Source: SP5GCR1 sp965199685
GTDB lineage: Bacteria > Pseudomonadota > Gammaproteobacteria > Poriferisulfidales > Oxydemutatoraceae
Direction of reading: 5' to 3'
DNA: 64,000 bases
NCBI GenBank assembly: GCA_965199685.1
Contig: OZ241323.1
Location: 868,001-932,000, forward strand
The notes under the pieces are model-generated. The model was not told the origin of the DNA. It saw only the letters and a list, made by a program, of their open reading frames with translations, and searched no databases. The translations under genes were made by a program, and so were the position numbers. Positions 63,001 to 64,000 of the stretch are shown one piece after another (position 1 is the stretch's first letter; every line of letters begins with the position of its first letter).

Positions 63001-64000
63001 CAGTATCGTTTAACCGGCACTTATATAGACGGGCAAGGTTATCAAAGTGTCATCGTATCCAACACCATCACCGTTGCAGCGATATCTATGCCTATCTTTG
63101 CCGATAGCGACGGCGACTTGGTTGCAGATGACGACGACATAGACGACGACAACGACGGTTTGATAGAGGTTGAGTTTTTTGACGATTTGGACGCAATCCG
63201 CTATCAGCTGGACGGTCGCGGCTACCGAGCAAGTGCCGATGCCGAATTGAATACCGCCGGTTGCCCCGATACTGGTTGTATCGGCTACGAGTTGGCTCGC
63301 AGCCTATTTTTCTTTGAACGCTCACACTATCGTTCGGGTCAGCTGAATATATGGCCATTCAATTGGCCGTCTATAGGTGGTGTGTTCAACGCAACATTCA
63401 ACGGCAATGGGGAAGTTATTAGAAGTATGACCATCGGTCGCTCAGGTACTGTACCGCAAGCTAATGTCGGTCTATTTTCCGAGATCGGTAGCAACGGCAA
63501 AGTTGAAAACTTGGTTCTGAGAAATCCCCTCATCACAAACTTGAGCGGGATTAAAAATGTCGGCGGTATCGCTGGTATGGTGCGTCGCGGCGGTATCATC
63601 CGCAATAGCTATGTGGACACCATGGAGCCTATCCTAGACCCTGCCCCTGCCATACGCGCAGATAGAGGTTCGCTAGGCGGTTTGGTTGGTGTCAACGAGG
63701 GTTATATACTCAGTAGCTATGTGAAAATCAATGTGGAAGTGGGGGACTCCGACGGTAATATCTCAAATAACGGCAATGTCAGTGTCGGTGGCTTGGTTGG
63801 TAGGAACCGAAATGGTGGGCGAATCCACAACAGCTATTATGCAGGAGGTAGGATAATCGGGCATTGTATCACCGGCGGTTTGGTTGGCTCTCAGGAGACT
63901 GCCACAGCGAGTGTGGATGCCATCAGCGAGATCAGAAATAGCTATGTGAGCGATGATGTTGAAGTGCAAATGGGGGCTTCGTCATGCACGACACGGTATC
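35956..64000 (+). CDS. Giant secreted GLUG-repeat surface protein, 3' end outside window
   Basis: One frame runs from ATG 35956 to the window edge without a stop I could find: 9,348 full codons, about 1 MDa, and still open. Residues 1-24 form a signal peptide ending VFA. A region of about 130 residues (NAPEVSIVSP...) looks Ig-like. Then come 17 modules, each with an entry segment (LEDLxAIRxxL...LTRDLDF), a GFTISNLQI strand, GLUG repeats (GGLVGxN, NSYAxGxV) that should fold as a beta-helix, a cap (SYWD...TTxELQ, then WDFGxxxxYPxLKY), a two-cysteine segment (ACD..GLP.CG) and usually a cadherin-like beta-sandwich. Such proteins are generally adhesins. No transporter or anchor domain is visible since the C terminus is missing. 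It is richer in G+C than its neighbours. Confidence 0.93.
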   Translation, partial: MTSLNKFFQIIIALLVLLTGEVFAQLGVGNNAPEVSIVSPSVEGIYKGDSLRYILRLNVATDRNTSVTLEIREQGSDLIDAQYEGIQTIVIPANSIQTTQTIPTNNVAPGNRLVSSRVDLLIGAPPERSVYRIGEPATLSLAIVERECGHIVDADVDDDGLIEICDLEDLDAIRYSLDGSGYKASLTAPLLNLGCDEDGDDGGVCRGFELTKNLNFSDPSDYRSGSINSEWAEGIGWQPIGTRLQGFSGYFEANGFTISNLHINRPINTIGLFGRTEPSARINALTLIRVNVRGRSEVGSLVAINEGIVSNVNIVNGRVVGSVGTVGGLIGVNRGTVLATNILLDTVAGGISERRCRDNLRSNRCADAEQVETVIQDGDIVGGLIGDNDGNVSDSFVSTDVRGAEHLGGLVGLNSGRLFEGNDARGSVNGNGYAGGLVGNNVGGSITASRSNADVMVFGNYAGGLVGYACSRKTDSRECVLPNEDIDSALQTRISDSSADGNVVGNNYIGGLVGNAQKVIITRSHANGSVSGETGDIGGLVGFSNATAVEESYATGNVEGGYNIGGLLGSAEDTALEESYATGDVHGTEHSVGGLAGRLDQSNIIFAYASGSVLGDNSTDPAVENNVDNVGGLLGRANQTMISKSYAVNPQVTGVDRVGGLIGIKSGGSLDIAYARSPVQGVNRVGGLIGDNGGLVNITYAAGRLTASGSDVGGLIGYIDRGRVGIVTNSYWDTTATGSGSSRGGRGFADLKAPTAPGTTATAVYYQWSSDDWNFGTNTEYPILTDPPPRVESIAVNGHTLIPEFNRDQSNYYVVVGSNPSTVSLDVAINNADGKFTISRVGSSSADMTITGSNDDISINLNAAPATTILRIADTYTLQIIRSLSINITTGLPDNVVEEGQNIRFSVASDIADIVPLTYTFRQTNPNMPLLMAGVGGIDTGITIARPELDVQIPLNFVPLRQITDELTLSVTISDGFGNTAGASAELIVLKQNDGPSSSVPSVEFIADTPVLQSPNLPQAIAADPDGMAQSTADQNLQYQWQFSEIGAGNSWSDIDGANAAILAIDNHEAAHSRYRLRVDYQDRQGYNNTLVSAPTALIVDKDRDGLIDIYHLEDMDAIRHSLDGSGYVQSSGATKITDGCPDSSCVGYELTRDLNFQDDGHYRNFTNKSNFTVSDFSDSRDRGWIPIQPITGDTRFTGILEGNGYTLYNLQMNVSDRDVALLHHNGGVIRNLGIEDLRIGGSAPNSDVAGLVGTNAGKIIGCYVRGEIDVGDAAILGGLVAANEFNSSAEIINSHVSLDIVFRGSSRSTGRGMLAGYHGGTARIINSYATGSFTVGGFGGNGGLVGISERDSEIINSYAIADVVSTAGASDFVGTLVGGLSGNSKIINSYAMGSVAYRGGNFTSLVGGLVGSVIGSASVSNSYSTAEVTNSNSELSGGLFGNFNISNPTLLATIQQVSWDTMTSGQAMGRVAGTGRTTSEMQQGAAQSTNATGVYYNWSNVNWDFGTASQYPTLKYIPHPDPNGEPTCDAPGLPDCGSLLSPALRHGLANLEVDVGALNPAFVPGGYYRSNIELSDPSVEMIRLIATTIEDNAVVDIYAGDGETLLQSGLASGESSMAFAFTAAEPTRRFVIEVRGSQTLRQVVSLTRVVVTTDEVRNCSELSDYIQISSLEDLNNVRNNRRGRYCLTRDLDFTDDESYEDPSANKANWTVTSFSDPSDEGFPPIGTGSTNEQFEGIFDGNNFVISNLQINRDATDHLSLLGTIGLEGVVRDLGLVDVNIEGARYLGALSSRSIGTVIGCYSTGTIRGTIFVSGLVSQNNNAGQIINSYSEVNVRGENIVGGLIAIAGTSSSLRGATQHNLTINSYATGDVRGARRLGGLIGAARIDNRVRNSYATGDIIVDVTNDEEGNRTMGGLIGVAYGTELSNTYAEGSIRNGGSGNISVLRTGGLIGHIFTINNNAYEVRVNNSYANGIINNNLTGSGRGGLVGDIDGRGTANNSYWNNDFLLEASGTGDSLSGIFSSRTDGELQSLPIDAEGIYDAWSTADWDFGTSNQFPKLRYAQNPLGSDFPRACSDARDGLPACGSLIMPRPRFDITEITVSGGTITPPLPLDGRLNYDAKLVGVERDDKIQLRMRSEDEEAQFRVYSDGGLIQRGSEFDADGISEEIPLVDGENHIVVELTPSDSTMKRRRYNFRLSYELPTKTEIAYLEDLDAVRNNPAGSYRLTRDLDFRDAASYRSGVVNEAWTVNFDDPNSLGWQPINSFNGTFDGGGYTIRNLQTQRNINRVGLFGTIEVGGTVKNLILRDIRIDTFRDTDSNVGGLVGENKGSILNSGVIAGDIDGVGSNSGDANFIGGLVGRNNGSVADIYNSFVVGGTKIGVAFSGSRAHTLGGLVGRNIDGGEIHNSYADGVTLSGHCLFGGLVGDQVTNNRDSDEISTIRNSYAANVSFTTIATLSNCRGTGNFGKLVANSVNSDIINSYARGSGTRLINGSNNTVSDSYSNSGSSDDTDIGKTDMELRSPTAATGIYENWSTEHWYFGTSSEYPILKYTSGRNSDACGMLVAPRCGSLISPLPRYGLNSLRLVGADDTLTPAFALDSPQLFDPNLLQYSGTVTDGNNDGIIRLIATTKGSDAVVRIYVGNTEQQLGSDLASGESSAAIDLVNGNNRIIVEVDPRISGVNAFRYTLDLQASRYYQVEDLYSAQIENSRLSFIEIDSLEDLNAVRNNLGGAYKLTRDLDFQNDASYADHDNRATNKASWTVDDFDNADDNGWQPIGNSMQSFTGTFDGNGYTIRNLQINRSRSNLHLGLFAIIGSSGVVRNLGLADVEIDGHDGEYVGSLVGENLGSIIASYAFGTVSAGTRVGGLVGSNSTGLIGNSYAVVDVTGSGGIGGLAGDSSAVIVNSYAIGTVAGMQNVGGLVGSQDNGNILNSYADVSVTSISGSSVARLGGFVGQNAGMTGLISNSYASGSVTGDNTAVGMGGFIGRVFASPEVNNSRYARITNSYSIGRVSGGGDANRVGGFAGEVDSGFAVVDWSYYNRQTSNQSRSALGRDLSTAQMIQSGPQTGSTSLAYYFWSENHWDFGTDSQYPILKYVQNPVGGGARVCDAPGLPNCGELISPQLRHGLRNLTSANARMSPAFNAKLTRYIGSVNAEANTIRLIPTSNDPNADISIYTLNDQGRIRVGNVLSSGDTSAPILMRHDSVTRIVVEVEPSAIGVPTVQYLVYLRYIPPTDIESLEDLNAIRDNLNGIYRLTRNLDFLDADSYRDANANMNNWTVGNFDDDNDSGWQPIGRVFNGAFDGNGYTIRNLQINRDDIDRVGLFDTIGVSGVVRNLILEDLRVEAHRSEILYAGGVAGENAGMVLSSGVIESKVEGDGSTSGQPNFIGGLVGRNNGGGVSIGDIYNSFVVDTEVGVTGNDSDAHSVGGLVGRNNNGAEIHNSYSDDVSVTGYCQLGGLVGNQFTTDRGVADKISTIANSYANVSLEQLGASCRIASAIGKLVGFSNSSDVVNSYVRGSPASIGLIGQRTGAETFSDSYWDSGASDVGATGKTTTELQSTMIETGIYANWSSEHWDFVSTTEYPILKYVQNPATRGSPACDAAGLPACGDLIVPSLRSVSLDDITIVNGQLLPAFDADSDSYSGIVDSANQVIRLIPTTVGADSEIKLYLVDDTERTQIGRTLSSGATSDPIRFEQNESKHIVVEIDPIAAGVPSVEYSLDFQYRFIAEINSLEDLYAIRNNLDGFYRLTKDLDFDDDASYDLPQLKASWTVDNYDNDDDIGWIPIGDATQPFTGSFDGNGHTISNLQINNDAENTNKGLFAVIGRSATLRNLGILDAEIEAYGQDVARRASFGTLAGTNNGTVIGSYAHGIIRGDARLGGLIGVSNSSGQILNSHAVCTISGQGFYIGGLVSLNSGVIVNSYAAGIVEGEADNGGRFGGLVGLNTFRANIINSYADSLVLPTGAVSSGGLVGQQGGNSINAYSTGIVIGGVTGGLAGSSLSNDDTDNFNNYSISEVTGSIAEGGLIGDDVFLEIRNSYYADSSLPIVGNTIIPTIIASSVFTPAELRAGTSQFTNSDDVYYQWSNGNWDFGDTTQYPVLKYSRNFGGTRACDGDGLPACGDVIPRRALSALSTVSGKGSLASSFVFDPRYRAHTGVIENDTNITQLQAVATNPDARVTFVYFDTSGNQTRRSTPMRSGADGVLSADISLSETELTRVAIEVITPTSEASSGGVDWYHFSLRYQHIPLDQSDVPYAKIEFLEDLDAIRNNLSGSYVLTRHLDFDDDASYRNLANKAEWTVTDFDNSGDDGWRPIGDDTNTFTGTFDGSGYTISGLQVNFDTNTNGLGLFSNIGNNGIVRDLGLLGVKIDAGNTVGALAGINRGTIIGSFAVGEIIARANRVGGLVGTSQGASDLIINSYAVIDIEAVGGGSKSDYGGLVGNSTQDVRIINSRAHGTITGNINNAGGLLGSNFDTSQTKRIRNSYASVDIQANSNAGGLIGLSRANDSIVNSYANGSVHVDTNVGGGLVGSIAGSTSFDNLIDKSYAISKVTGGSDLGGLVGTRSGTRITVSDSYWDTQTSTLDTSAGGTSKTTVELQSPITNRDIYANWQTSDWDFGNTTQYPLLKYAQNPDTSGPKACDDDGLPSCGNLIAPQIRSGLRNLALADGVALTPPFAMENINLNGNYIGNVNRNPIRIIPTAMQDNVRINIYIGTVNGKNRPDLSVSSGFTSAPITLREDGITRIVLDIAGTETVRYPLYIRYLSDDELADRDQDGFTEVYYLEQLHAIRNNAVTLSRKYKLMRDLDFEDPNSYFAGAINRDWVVRDFSSTTDTGWTAIGNNSSNRFTGTFDGNGFVISNLQINQATSDQGLFASIGSGGVVLNLGLTDVNIEATNNVGTLAAYNRGTIIGSYASGKISATGTIIGGLVGEHREGWIANSYAAVNATGETDVGGLAAHNYASIINSYATGTVTGERWSGGLVGILQQNGRIRNSYATGNVVNQIVSGGDNDNNVFEQVGGFVGLVSDNTDIRDSYATGSVIGGNTSRIGGFVGRLTSANSRINNSYAIGTVTSSGAERGGFAGGTVSGTVRDSYWNTETSGLSNSIAGVGRTTIELQEPMAANGIYMNWSPDSWDFGNDRAYPTLKYAQSANPNMLRACDGDGLPNCGDPIGSQISGSSTPTDLDSDGFADIYYLDHLNAINADASALRGRYELVRHLDFNDPNSYLAGEINRSWRVADFGDGGDKGWTPIGKNRSGFTGEFNGNGYTISGLQINRRDENSLGLFGFLDRGMVRNLGLLNLRVEGQNNIGGLIGDNDGQVIGCFVIGEVSGRLGVGGLIGRSSADVSNSYTEVIVTATADNVGGLIGVNFGHRIYNSYAGGRVQSNFYAGGLVGRLRPFGFSFGGSIENSYATAKVHANSNYAGGLVGGTFRNPVSPFSQLFPLIANSYASGAISGNSGSGLVGLLDPNSSAPAALTANNNYAIGANHSDDARGLIRPASGLRNDPQGSANYWDITTSGILYDSTQEYAFSIGRTKQQLQSPTAPNAVNPSVYTGWSSTSWDFGNQTQYPILKYTQSAGNGVLRTCDRPGLPNCGDLISPQIRNGLKDLRLADGATLFPPFGDQHRNIIGNYSGNVVVNPIRIIPTAMEDDATINIYVSTVTGKAVPDQTITSGDTSAPITLREDGITRIVLEIVGSETVHYPLYIRSTDYFDLADRDDNGFTEIYYLEHLSSIDTSTGLSGNYELIRDLDFNDPDYFIGQAAWRVADFDSTAAANIGWIAIGNTTTPFSGEFEGNGYQISGLQINRDSQNHQGLFGVIGSSGVVRNLSLTNVRIEGGSQVGAIVGTHRGQINNSHAAGIVSGVANVGGMVGDATANSVIVNSRGDIQVSASGTNVGGMLGRCVGCTVLNSFAVGAVSGRNQTEGFIGGFIGRVESGSNIANNYAWGDVNNERTDMDADEGAGAFFGSIDSIINPNDVLTNFNYAIGPVNLSFIGYSGFQRYADSGTFFLSVLPNYYNSDTTMRTAQGEPRPTIFQPRTATQLRSPTAPNASNPSVYSGWSTANWDFGNTMQYPTLKYTAATDVLGSPACRDATDTSSQLPVCGTLINPRARYGLSALTAGNAQLSPQFDVAEQNSIARPYFGTVTGETPRTQLIATTFESATYSVYVGGIRTPENTEIVSGTPSAEITLSPDRTTEVVIEVHGTETVRYTLYLDYQQGTTIDADHDGLVDIHYLEDIAMLRFHSAGEIGHRIEQGDELNTLGCPNLVCRGYELMRDLDFRDTNSYRDPDKNGVMQRWTGLGWDSPTLINAVFNGNGYEISNLKITGNESNNRAFFHTVTNASIDGLGLVNVDISPDNSLASQGAFSGIVRFSFNSTIRNSYVIGDIRGNGNLAGLASFVLEDTPITNSYFIGTLRSLTEDMNDTVTISGLGNASTELLEIENSRAIGRIETKIRGGNRFFLSMLGRSGANRVEMRNSYASLLLTRAGVAQGSLVTGSSNIRNSYFDRDIAMVDMPASLARSGAELRATTMTGIFAEWDAGDWDFGSADQSPVIKYNSDECQSAQNDNPLCGKILPYQGSLMKRFELLGSNAGINKPFDFATFNDYQIAVIGDQRSLRFIAESFAPQADIVVYKTTTDAEVVRVKSGVATPPIALNTVGNTILDVVVEESTERRSFRYRFNILRLDEQISLVEIDGDDDGLIDIATPDQLSAMRHSLDGSFYRTSADSSPIYCRSGCRGYELTADIDLAGIDWQPIGSNTARFNAHFQGNGYVINNLSLNDRMNDDVVGLFAYLGGDARLEDIHLRDASVRSNITTAGSLFATLAAINYGTIFNSRSENAGIYLVGIIGAGALVYENHGRIINSSVVGGTMEATNSFGGFVRINRGTIRGSFSTISMGTIRGAIAPDGFSVVNFSGANIEDSYAQSNFIGDVRESVSGLVGVQQSQVRNSYAIGAPLIFSSSGSPQTVDSYWDRDAAAPGATSAGGAARTTIELQFAGSQDNSTGNTYRSWDHQRWHFGSADQYPTVLYSSAGGANLCREPTEAQLQSCDTLVSKGLSEADRAIVCLDRLQRDRSDPPYCGGLVPYQDRRGLIGLELPAGMTLVPEFSPEKESYRVVTSGERIVFHTTPTAYYHTDTVTFNAGNIEQIIADRSRTPDAYLYNEEVGAVTLTVRSAAGTERTYTINPDARGYADHINTELSVMDNFTLFPNFDQNIIDYHLIVYSDTDRVRLATTATDTLGYETSIEIAADNGLSPILLGRGGVAEVALNPGAATEITVAVSSGQHYHLEYHIVVERLPGPRLMDADNDGLIEIDSIERLNAMRYSLDASGYSYTIGTNTINIDNDCEDCRGYQLTKDLDFFDDASYINAQDVMPLLTENAGWQPIGDASNPFTAEFIADGYTISGLRINRRNTNNIGLFGAISGAKIRGLGVLNAEVVGNNNVGILVGSDQRSSNIINSYAIGTVRAADNGGGLVGIHRGDIVHSHANVLVEVNAVGGGLVGELFSGDIRNSHVSGAVDAPSTLSFAGGLAGEVWDATIADSYATVVINTGRGGGLVGLVYSQTQEGTGVRINNSYAIGANRAIRNGGLLFNEFNVTTAVNDSYWDVDTSGIRRGIDGVGRTTMELQSTATEIYGNWLAEVWDFGTPMQYPRLKYTTATDALGSPPTCRSSSDTALRLPVCGELLPNQYIGLSDLVFSNEVLELIPAFNPNLYDYQLILKADQTQFHTTPTYIGVGTMYRLSVDNRDLGNLASGTASSPISVPASGSTTIELRSGGITYTVTASRHPYLTIGDIDMDDDGLIEIRNRTDLDAMRHQLDGSGYRSTAAIEKITAGCPPVTGCIGYELTTSIDLSSSNWQPIGSIDPATRDCGNENSRCFAAIFDGNRALGYEISGLRIVSPNADNIGLFSALASNAEIRNLTLSAVSVAGNRNVGALVGRNLGASVVNVGVSGEVTGAEHLGGLVGDNDGLIEGSFADVVVTGVINDLSLLNTESHAIGGLVGHNSSNIYNSYASDSVSGDDNVGGLVGDNNGRIINSYAGGSVAGESGVGGLVGRNAQRSRVSASYALGTVSGDENVGGLVGLNFGTLLNTHANGIVLGQNRVGGLVGSNRIADISNSYAIASVSDVSNSGGLIGDTSGGDVVDSYWSVETSGLMQSAGGSAQLTAQLQTPIGATGIYRNWDPAVWDFGTPSDYPLLQYSTGNDDSNPACGRDGQPTCGSAQLHGLADLQVLGSANFIGQFSSQRLHYRINAYIGVTRALNLIPQAINPNAVITISYNGEQINVANGTLSDPVVLDPTVDDAIVVSVNTAGRILKYILEIDYFNFDMDRVLADADGDGLIEIGTLEDLYAMRRSLDGSAYIVTLPDGTSLAISEGCPDFPTTGCRGFELTRDLNFRNAMSYQSGVINSEWTESWEPIADADNPFDAMFNGNGYDIRHLSLRGLDGKGALGLFHTLGVNAVVENLRLRNVTIHDVMGSRDANVVATNQGSLAGENRGRISNVGVSGSTILATLTPANASAVAKIGGLVGLNNSVALNNSNSGVISHSFAHIYIHSEISAQMQSLQNIIGGLVGSNLSSAVIRNSYAVGTASGHCVVGGLVGEHSLSFGLQPTGSFIQDSYAMVDITRLNQTCPQSTNIAATGFGGLIGIMDSAEVFRSYAAARASGRVEGLIGTVIQASGAGANYWDGTLNPRGTNGFLGSSQTTAVLQSTSSAVYGNWSISNWDFGSNQQYPTLRAADGSRAMQVWEESLPQSLRIENATITPINAITEDTSYRDGNRYKLYVDSSRLPLPITFYTTPTGITLYCDDVRCPLTGDAAITLSDTDPQTITMVVRNDNRIMEYYFDVVRENVRLDNVATINLNEGDTFTVAGDYTGSSQVSMISWSQTAGPTMNIADADSLNLQLRPQVDLVPRNVAGSDVRFHLTIAVDDENGNPGVYISREISVRINKVDNAPTSGDLTLALGGNKITVSESLSDIDGDGVTNAGRQFQRRPAGGNWADVDLAQNGLEYTLPSETIDYQYRLTGTYIDGQGYQSVIVSNTITVAAISMPIFADSDGDLVADDDDIDDDNDGLIEVEFFDDLDAIRYQLDGRGYRASADAELNTAGCPDTGCIGYELARSLFFFERSHYRSGQLNIWPFNWPSIGGVFNATFNGNGEVIRSMTIGRSGTVPQANVGLFSEIGSNGKVENLVLRNPLITNLSGIKNVGGIAGMVRRGGIIRNSYVDTMEPILDPAPAIRADRGSLGGLVGVNEGYILSSYVKINVEVGDSDGNISNNGNVSVGGLVGRNRNGGRIHNSYYAGGRIIGHCITGGLVGSQETATASVDAISEIRNSYVSDDVEVQMGASSCTTRY
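36412..39255 (+). repeat. Giant protein, module 1
   Basis: Begins with DADVDDDGLIEI (calcium-loop-like) and a cysteine pair (LGC...GVCRG). I count 13 GGLxG-type cores in its beta-helix, the longest of the set. The cap WNFGTNTEYPIL is near 38268. A cadherin-like sandwich (38320-38600) is followed by an extra Ig/REJ-like part (38610-39250) with QYQWQF and YRLRVDYQDRQGY. Confidence 0.75.
39256..40938 (+). repeat. Giant protein, module 2
   Basis: Begins DKDRDGLIDIYHLEDMDAIR with a cysteine pair (GCPDSSC). GLUG helix to about 40320, cap WDFGTASQYPTLKY near 40465, then a cadherin-like sandwich to about 40920. Confidence 0.75.
40939..50250 (+). repeat. Giant protein, modules 3-8 (short-entry type)
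   Basis: Approximate module starts: 40939, 42571, 44092, 45658, 47131, 48715. These six begin directly with [IE]xxLEDLxA[VI]RNN and lack both the DxDxDG loop and the GCPxxxCxGYEL cysteine pair of other modules. Each has entry, GLUG helix, WDFG...YP.LKY cap (near 42100, 43560, 45200, 46670, 48210, 49790) and a sandwich with TRI[VA][VLI]E[VI]. Unit length is about 490-545 residues. Confidence 0.75.
50251..54612 (+). repeat. Giant protein, modules 9-11 (calcium loop, no cysteine pair)
   Basis: Starts near 50251, 51493 and 53086 with DRDQDGFTEVYYLE, DLDSDGFADIYYLD and DRDDNGFTEIYYLE. Entry segments share RHLDF or RDLDF plus NDPNSY-type text. Module 9 lacks the cadherin-like sandwich: its cap (WDFGNDRAYPTLKY) and CDGDGLPNCG run straight into module 10. 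Confidence 0.75.
54613..63102 (+). repeat. Giant protein, modules 12-16 (long-entry type)
   Basis: Starts near 54613, 56029, 57856, 59329 and 60943. They carry DxDxDGL[IV][ED]I and a cysteine pair before GYEL or GFEL (for example GCPNLVCRGYEL). Caps lie near 55570, 56995, 58870, 60505 and 62116. Module 13 ends with two cadherin-like sandwiches in a row; module 16 is followed by an extra Ig/REJ-like part (62500-63100). Confidence 0.75.
63103..64000 (+). repeat. Giant protein, module 17 (cut by the window edge)
   Basis: Opens with an aspartate-rich string (DSDGDLVADDDDIDDDNDG) like a thrombospondin type 3 calcium repeat, then DDLDAIRYQLDG, the cysteine pair GCPDTGC and at least four GLUG repeats before the window ends. 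Confidence 0.75.

Noticed and set aside
36738..63969. Dozens of antisense frames of 60-180 codons opposite the giant gene, for example 54073-54624 and 36738-37247
   Set aside because: They have no family motifs or ribosome-binding sites, and mirror the repeat composition of the plus-strand gene, where the protein motifs are clear.
36412..64000. CRISPR array or simple tandem DNA repeat
   Set aside because: The repetition is at protein level with diverged DNA, variable spacing and a continuous reading frame; no identical direct repeats with fixed spacers.

Overview
The window reads as chromosome of a gammaproteobacterium, probably a slow-growing or host-associated one. The left 35 kb has normal gene density and A+T-rich coding sequence. 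It carries the classic proteobacterial order rpsB-tsf-pyrH-frr-uppS-cdsA-dxr-rseP-bamA-skp-lpxD-fabZ-lpxA, a complete 16S rRNA gene, ffh, mnmA, clpS-clpA/infA, the fatty-acid cluster fabD-fabG-acpP-fabF, and pabC-mltG-tmk-holB. The class is inferred from the 16S text and gene order. The genus cannot be named from this alone, and the host-associated lifestyle is a guess from the unlinked 16S gene and the giant surface protein.

Layout. 1-4.9 kb: 3' part of a giant superfamily-1 helicase fused to a nuclease (defence-like), then a small membrane protein. 4.9-5.3 kb: intergenic region full of hairpins and a dispersed repeat. 5.3-17.7 kb: translation, isoprenoid, phospholipid, outer-membrane assembly and lipid A genes. 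lpxB does not follow lpxA; a tRNA-Ala(GGC) and an unknown membrane-anchored protein do. 18.7-20.5 kb: a 16S rRNA gene with its own promoter, boxA-like site, processing stem and terminator-like hairpin, but no 23S, 5S or spacer tRNA behind it. 20.8-35.3 kb: housekeeping genes, ending with a class V aminotransferase and an L,D-transpeptidase whose start codons overlap head to head. 35.4-35.7 kb: a methionine-rich lipoprotein on the minus strand with a strong promoter.

35,956-64,000: one open reading frame on the plus strand fills the last 28 kb and is still open at the window edge (at least 9,348 codons, about 1 MDa). It has a signal peptide, an N-terminal region of about 130 residues, and 17 long modules (the last cut off). 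Each module is built from a conserved LEDLxAIRxxL...LTRDLDF entry segment, a GLUG-type beta-helix (GGLVG / NSYAxG repeats), a WDFGxxxxYPxLKY closing segment, and usually a cadherin-like beta-sandwich. The modules fall into sub-types arranged in blocks, and domains have been lost or duplicated in places. This giant surface or secreted protein is the most striking object here.

Small mobile or structured elements are scattered between genes: two MITE-like elements with GGCTGTTGAAAAAGT-type ends (before pabC and before the giant gene), and a 150-bp dispersed repeat (before rpsB and before ffh) whose central hairpin shows compensatory base changes. Several promoters share an extended -10 of the form TGnTATAAT.
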